DNA of 44,977 bases, from assembly GCA_902795255.1 (NCBI GenBank), contig CADBKS010000013.1, positions 1-44,977 of the forward strand. The letters are read 5' to 3'. Positions 41,004-44,977 of this stretch are shown here, piece after piece (within the stretch, counting starts at the first letter, position 1; each line of letters starts with the position of its first letter). This stretch comes from an uncultured Chloroflexota bacterium. GTDB lineage: Bacteria > Chloroflexota > Anaerolineae > Anaerolineales > Anaerolineaceae. The notes beneath the pieces were generated by a model. That model was not told the DNA's origin. It saw only the letters and a list, made by a program, of their open reading frames with translations, and did no database searches. The position numbers and the translations under genes were made by a program.

Positions 41004-41513
41004 ATGGAATCTCTTAACCGTTATATCGACCGGGTCTATTACCCTTTCAACGCTTTCAGCAAAGAATGGGCGCTGCTTACCGCGGGGAAATCCGCCGCGG
41101 ATTACAATACGATGACGATCTCGTGGGGCGGGATGGGGACGCTCTGGGGGCTCCCGGTGGCTACGGTGTATGTGAAGCCGTGCCGGTATACCCATGATTT
41201 CATGGAAAAGTACACCCACTTTACGGTCAGCTTCTTCCCCGAAGAATATCGGGGAGACCTGAATCTCCTCGGCAGCCGTTCCGGGCGGGACGGGGATAAA
41301 GTGGCGCTGACTTCGCTGACGCCGAAGGCCGATGAGGAGGATGGCTTCGTTTCTTTCGAACAGGCCAAAGCGGTCCTCTGCTGCCACCGGATCTACCGTC
41401 AGGATATGGACCTTGCCGCGGTCCCTGCCGCGGCTGCCGCGAAGCACTATCAGTCCGATGCCCCGCATACGATCTATATCGGGGAAGTAAAAAAGGTCTT
41501 GTTCCATCAATAA
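41004..41513 (+). CDS. Flavin reductase-like (FMN-binding split-barrel) protein
   Basis: A 169-residue protein resembling the flavin reductase/flavoredoxin family. The N-terminus WALLTAGKSAADYNTMTISW is the flavin-contacting strand-loop (typically T/S-A-N-TMT-SWG), followed by WGGMGTLWGLPVATVYV and the dimer-interface HFTVSFF. It probably binds FMN and passes electrons from a reductant to a small substrate or partner. ATG 41004 is preferred over ATG 41001 because the GGGAGGA site abuts 41001. It stands alone between two terminators. Confidence 0.82.
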   Translation: MESLNRYIDRVYYPFNAFSKEWALLTAGKSAADYNTMTISWGGMGTLWGLPVATVYVKPCRYTHDFMEKYTHFTVSFFPEEYRGDLNLLGSRSGRDGDKVALTSLTPKADEEDGFVSFEQAKAVLCCHRIYRQDMDLAAVPAAAAAKHYQSDAPHTIYIGEVKKVLFHQ

Positions 41514-41537
41514 AAAACTGCCGTAAGGCAGTTTTTT
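41512..41537. terminator. Bidirectional terminator between convergent genes
   Basis: AAAAAACTGCC, loop GTAA, GGCAGTTTTTT: an A-rich/T-rich stem that works on both strands. It serves the flavin-reductase-like gene on the plus strand and the zinc-finger gene on the minus strand. The stem begins within the TAA stop of the former. Confidence 0.9.
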
Positions 41538-41564
41538 ATGATCATACATGACTGTCGGTGCGGT

Positions 41565-41861
41565 TCAGACCGCGGAACGGCTGGCTTTCGGTTTGCGGCC
41601 GCGTTTCCCTTTTCCGCTGTTTTTGGCGGCGGCCGGCGGGACCCGGTCAAAGGTATTGGTCCCGGCGGTGGGGGAGAGCAGCATTCCGAGCTGGAGGACA
41701 GCTCCCTGGTCCCAGTCCCGGTGCCCGCAGACATCACAGACCCAGCAGGGAAAATCCGGCACGATCACCAGTTCATTCCCGATCCAGGTGTAATATGTGC
41801 TGCCGCGGCGTTTCACCAGACCGACCTGACATTCAGGGCAGTATTTTCTTTCTTCTTCCAT
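41565..41861 (-). CDS. YgiT-type zinc-finger protein with AT-hook-like tail
   Basis: A 98-residue protein. The N-terminal half has two cysteine pairs, YCPECQVG and CDVCGHRDW, spaced as in YgiT/MqsA-type zinc ribbons, with EEERKYCPEC and VIVPDFPCWVC around them. No helix-turn-helix domain follows, unlike full MqsA antitoxins. The C-terminus is instead a basic linker KNSGKGKRGRKPKASRSAV, whose RGRKP core resembles an AT-hook that inserts into the minor groove of AT-rich DNA. No MqsR-like toxin lies beside it. It may be a small DNA-binding regulator, but the target is unknown. lepB starts its operon 16 bp upstream. Confidence 0.78.
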   Translation of the reverse strand: MEEERKYCPECQVGLVKRRGSTYYTWIGNELVIVPDFPCWVCDVCGHRDWDQGAVLQLGMLLSPTAGTNTFDRVPPAAAKNSGKGKRGRKPKASRSAV

Positions 41862-41877
41862 AACGTTGACAGGCTCC

Positions 41878-42480
41878 TTATTTTGCCTCGTCCGTGCTCA
41901 GTGTGATCCGGTCGCGGATCACACTGATGCGGTTCAGCGGCCAGTAGCGGAAGAACGCATTCCCGACCAGGTTCCCTTTCGGGACCCCGCCCCAGATGTG
42001 GGAGTCGGAGGAATGGTTGCGGTTGTCACCCAGCACAAAGTACTGTCCGGCGGGAACATCCCATTCGCCCGAGTACTCCATCGGTTCGTGCAGGTACGGT
42101 TCGTCGATCTTTTCACCGTTGATGTAAAGTTCTCCGTCCGTGACAGCGATGTGATCGCCGGGCAGACCGATCATCCGTTTGATGTAGTCTTTGCCGGGGT
42201 CTACCGGGGAGTGGAAGATCACAACATCGCCTCTGCGCGGTTCGCTGAACTTGTAGTTCAGCTTATTGACCATGACCAGCTGGCCTTCGTGGAAAGTCGT
42301 TTCCATCGAAATGTTTTCCACACGGAAACGGCCGATGCAGAAATCGATCGCGAAATACAGAACGACCGCGAGCACGATGTCTTCGATCAGCTCACGCCAT
42401 TTGCTTTTCTTCGGTTTGCTCTCCGCTTCGCGAATCTCCTTTGTGTAGGATTTCCGGTTCTTTATATTATTTTTTGCCAT
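41878..42480 (-). CDS. lepB: Signal peptidase I (SipS/LepB type)
   Basis: A 200-residue membrane serine peptidase removing Sec/Tat signal peptides. A basic N-terminal segment and one membrane helix (about 31-50) lead to the catalytic domain. The Ser is in ENISMETTF (Ser58) and the general-base Lys in KDYIKRMIGLPGD (Lys101). PAGQYFVLGDNRNHSSDSH and GNAFFRYWP are the remaining boxes. The single N-terminal helix and short length are of the Gram-positive type. It lies 57 bp after der, with AGAGAGG before its ATG. Confidence 0.94.
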   Translation of the reverse strand: MAKNNIKNRKSYTKEIREAESKPKKSKWRELIEDIVLAVVLYFAIDFCIGRFRVENISMETTFHEGQLVMVNKLNYKFSEPRRGDVVIFHSPVDPGKDYIKRMIGLPGDHIAVTDGELYINGEKIDEPYLHEPMEYSGEWDVPAGQYFVLGDNRNHSSDSHIWGGVPKGNLVGNAFFRYWPLNRISVIRDRITLSTDEAK

Positions 42481-42537
42481 AATACCTCTCTGAAATAATC
42501 ATAACGCTGATTTATCAGAATTATCTTAATTTCTTCA

Positions 42538-43645
42538 TTACCGACGGGCTTTGAACACGAAGCGGATCGGGGTCCCTGAAAAACCGAAGCGGGCGCGCAG
42601 CTGGTTCTCCAGGTAGCGTTTGTATGAGAAGTGCGCCAGTTCCGGGTCGTTCACGTAAATAATGAAGGTCGGCGGGTCGCTGCGGACCTGGGTGGCGTAG
42701 TACATCTGCAGGGAACGGCCGGATTTGGAGGTCGCGTGGTGCTTATCCTGCGCCTCGTGGATCACGTCATTCAGCGCGGAGGTCGGGATGCGGACCAGAC
42801 GCTGTTCCTGGACCTGGAGCGCCGTGGTCAGGATCTGATCGGTGCGCTGGCCGGTCTTCGCGGAAACGAAAAGGATCGGGACGTAATCCAGAAAGTTCAG
42901 ATCTTTGCGGATCTTTTCCGTAAACTGCTGCATGGTGTAGGTGTCTTTTTCGATGGCGTCCCATTTGTTGACGACAACGACAACGCTTTTCCACGCGTCC
43001 AGAATGTATCCCGCGATATGGGCTTCCTGTGAGGCGATCCCCTGGGTGGCGTCAATGACCAGGAGCGAGACATCCGCTTCTTCGATCACGCGCATGGAGC
43101 GGATGACGGAGTACTTTTCGACACCGGCTTCCACTTTGCCCTTCCGGCGGATCCCCGCGGTATCGACCAGGGTGACGGGGACATCGTCCACCATCAGTTT
43201 TGTGTCGATCGCGTCCCGGGTCGTGCCCGGGATGTTGCTGACGATCACCCGGTCTTCACCGCACAGACGGTTCAGCAGGCTGGATTTGCCGACATTCGGA
43301 CGTCCCACAATGGCGATCTTTACGCTGTCGTCCGGTTCTTCCTCTTCACGCGGCGGGAAGAGCGCGCACAGGGCGTCCAGCAGGTCGCCGGTCTCTGTAC
43401 CGTGGATGGCCGAGATCGGATACGGATCTCCCATGCCGAGCTCGTAAAATTCCGGAACGTTGGCCCGCAGCTGGGCAGAGTCGGCCTTGTTGACGACCAG
43501 CAGGACAGGAGGGGTGCGGACGCCGTTTTCTGTCTTCTGCACTCTGCGCAGGATCTGCGCGATCTCACGGTCCGCCGCGGTCACACCGGTGGAGGCATCC
43601 GTCAGAAAGAGCACTACATCGGCTTCCTCGACAGCCAGCAGCGCC
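42538..43645 (-). CDS. der: Ribosome-assembly GTPase Der/EngA, 5' end missing at contig join
   Basis: Der has two tandem GTPase domains and a KH-like C-terminus. Here the second domain is complete (IVGRPNVGKSSLLNRL, DTAGIRRKGK, NKWDAIEKD), as is the KH end (VFKAR). Of the first domain only the last part remains: LAVEEADVVLFLTDASTG, then the NKAD specificity motif. Its P-loop and switch regions are gone. The frame stays open to about 43719, but the extra residues (MHQILWRTQHFGIFQ) are antisense to xseA. Der is normally essential, so a real truncation is unlikely and an assembly join is the best explanation. Confidence 0.9.
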
Positions 43646-43660
43646 TGCGTTTTGAAAAAC
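43630..43660. other. Probable chimeric junction between two genomes
   Basis: Two different housekeeping genes, der (-) and xseA (+), both lose their 5' halves here, head to head. Codon use changes from G/C-ending to more A/T-ending codons across the point. A run shared by both reading frames (CAGCAGCGCCTGCG, from about 43637) could be the microhomology that joined the reads. The exact base cannot be fixed by eye. Confidence 0.75.
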
Positions 43661-43998
43661 AGCGCCTTGAGACTCTGAAAAATGCCAAAGTGCTGCGTTC
43701 GCCAAAGGATCTGGTGCATTTCCGCAGGATGCGGCTTGATATGCTCAGCAGCCGCTTGCTGTCCTCTTATCGTCAGACCGTGTCAAAAGAACAGACACGA
43801 TTGAAAAGCACTGCGGCAAAGCTCGATGCCCTCAGTCCTCTGAAAGTGCTGTCAAGAGGATATGCGATCGCCCAAAAAGACAACAGACCGCTGCGTTCTG
43901 TCAAGGAAGCTGACAAGGATGATGTGATCGACATCATTTTATCTGACGGCACACTGAAAAGCCGCATCATCGGCAGAAAGGAAACATCATATGACTAA
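43646..43998 (+). CDS. xseA: Exodeoxyribonuclease VII large subunit, C-terminal fragment
   Basis: About 117 residues from the C-terminal end of XseA. Recognisable are LRFEKQRLETLKNAKVLRSP, RRMRLDMLSSRL and the highly conserved LDALSPLKVLSRGYAIAQK. The N-terminal OB-fold and catalytic core are absent because the contig joins another genome just upstream. Exonuclease VII degrades single-stranded DNA together with XseB, encoded next with an 8-base overlap. This fragment should be assigned to the second organism, not to the one carrying der. Confidence 0.88.
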
Positions 43999-44209
43999 GA
44001 AAACAGACTACGAAAGCGCTGTGCTCCGTCTGGAGGAGATCGTCACACAGCTGGAAAACAGTGAACTGCCGCTTGAAAAGGCGATCAGGCTCTTTGAAGA
44101 AGGAACAAAATTAACGTCATTCTGTTATGATACACTGCAAAAAGCAGAACAGAAGATCATTGCAGCCGATGAACTGAAAACCGAAGCGGACAGGGAGGAA
44201 GAAGCATGA
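43991..44209 (+). CDS. xseB: Exodeoxyribonuclease VII small subunit
   Basis: A complete 72-residue XseB, a short helical-hairpin subunit that packs around the XseA coiled coil. The family pattern YESAVLRLEEIVTQLENSEL with LPLEKAIRLFEEGTKLT is clear. The start overlaps xseA and the stop overlaps the ispA ATG. xseA-xseB-ispA is a standard Clostridia gene order. Confidence 0.95.
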   Translation: MTKKTDYESAVLRLEEIVTQLENSELPLEKAIRLFEEGTKLTSFCYDTLQKAEQKIIAADELKTEADREEEA

Positions 44210-44977
44210 CACTTTCCGAGATCGAAAAAGCATTGGTGTCTTTTTTTGCAGTTTGCAAAGCTCTGCGGCGGCAGTGAAGAATGCGCCCTGCCCTTTGCCT
44301 GCGCAGTAGAGATGATCCATACGTATTCGCTCATCCATGATGATCTTCCCTGTATGGATGATGACGACCTGCGTCGTGGAAAGCCTACGAATCATAAAGT
44401 GTTCGGAGAAGCGGCGGCAGTTTTAGCAGGAGACGCTCTGCTCACACTGGCGTTTGAAACGGTGCTGTCCGAAAAAGCAGCTGCGCTCAACGGCTTTGCA
44501 AAATGCGCCGAAGCAGGAAGAGTGCTGGCATCCTGCGCAGGAGCAGAAGGCATGATCGGCGGACAGATCATCGACATCGAAAGCGAAAACGAAGCGCGCA
44601 GCATTTCTCTTGAACGTCTGAGAGTGATGGACGAAAAGAAAACAGGCGCACTCATCAAAGCAGCCTGTCTGATGGGCTGTATTTCGGCAGGCGCAGACGA
44701 AACACAGAAGAATGCGGCGGTACGCTATGCGGAATGTATCGGACTTGCGTTCCAGATCGTGGACGATATGCTGGATGTAACGTCTGATGAAGCGACCCTC
44801 GGAAAACCCATCGGCAGCGACAGCGCCAACAACAAGTCGACATACGTATCCCTTTTGGGACTGGATGAATGCAAAAAGTTGGCATCCCGACTGACAGATG
44901 AAGCGATCAGCAGTCTTTCTGTCTTTTCAAACGGCGCAAAAGACTTGACAGCCCTTGCTTTGTCACTTCGTGACCGT
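44206..44977 (+). pseudogene. ispA: Farnesyl/geranyl diphosphate synthase IspA, damaged near its start and cut by window end
   Basis: The ATG at 44206 (coupled to the xseB stop) gives only MTLSEIEKALVSFF before diverging to a TGA at 44275. The real synthase continues in another frame from about 44252: FAKLCGGSEECALPFACAV, the first Asp-rich motif HDDLPCMDDDDLRRGKP and the second IVDDMLD are intact, and the frame is open to the window edge. The conserved GGKRIRP region that belongs between the two parts is missing. An internal deletion of roughly 100 bp with a frameshift explains this. Being near the chimeric end, it may be an assembly error rather than a true pseudogene. The product would make C10-C15 isoprenoid diphosphates. 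Confidence 0.8.

Noticed and set aside
41565..41861. An MqsA-type antitoxin
   Set aside because: No HTH domain and no MqsR-like toxin gene adjoin it; the neighbours are a terminator and lepB.

Overview
The window reads as about 43.6 kb of one GC-rich bacterial chromosome fragment, joined near position 43,640 to about 1.3 kb that appears to come from a different genome. The main part looks like Bacillota (Clostridia-like). It has an ordered dcw cell-wall/division cluster, a nusA-ylxR-infB-rbfA-nrnA-truB-ribF translation operon, a heterodimeric ABC exporter and a SipS-type signal peptidase. There are no sporulation genes beside ftsZ, and the septal PBP has no PASTA domains. A gut or rumen Clostridia lineage that does not sporulate would fit, but this is inference from gene content, and no 16S or other lineage marker is present.

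Layout. Positions 1-4.9 kb (+): a polysaccharide trio of truncated bi-domain oxidoreductase, heparinase II/III-like protein and WbuB-like glycosyltransferase. 4.9-6.7 kb (+): a flavin reductase with a decayed CrtI-like N-terminal domain, cut from its own 2Fe-2S ferredoxin domain by one in-frame TGA. 6.8-11.1 kb (+): a dimethylargininase-type hydrolase and two ABC half-exporters with asymmetric ATP sites. 11.4-27.0 kb (+): mraZ, rsmH, ftsL, a septal PBP, murF, mraY, murD, ftsW, murG, murC, murB, ftsQ, ftsA, ftsZ, mostly overlapping or nearly so, then a strong terminator. 27.3-34.9 kb (-): ribF, truB, nrnA, rbfA, infB, ylxR, nusA, transcribed from a clear promoter upstream of nusA. 35-39 kb (-): exoA, a DUF2461 protein, a C69 dipeptidase and a secreted protein, spaced like one operon. 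39.1-41.5 kb (+): glnS and a flavin-reductase-like protein, each followed by a terminator. 41.5-43.6 kb (-): a YgiT-type zinc-finger protein, lepB, and der lacking its 5' end. 43.65-44.98 kb (+): the 3' end of xseA, then xseB and a damaged ispA, with different codon use.

The most notable non-coding signal is the roughly 200-bp AT-rich gap between ftsA and ftsZ. It holds four CTTAAA...TTTAAG inverted repeats, two of them identical perfect 14-bp palindromes, plus a perfect 22-bp tandem duplication. One palindrome fills the spacer of the best ftsZ promoter (TTGCTA-N17-TAAAAT), which is the geometry of an operator. Other points of interest are the in-frame stop in the flavoprotein, the MurG glycine in place of the usual glycine-loop histidine, the repeat-bearing C-terminal tail of NusA, the short IF2, and the loss of rimP and ylxQ from the nusA operon. 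The der/xseA join is most likely an assembly chimera, and anything to its right should not be assigned to the main organism.
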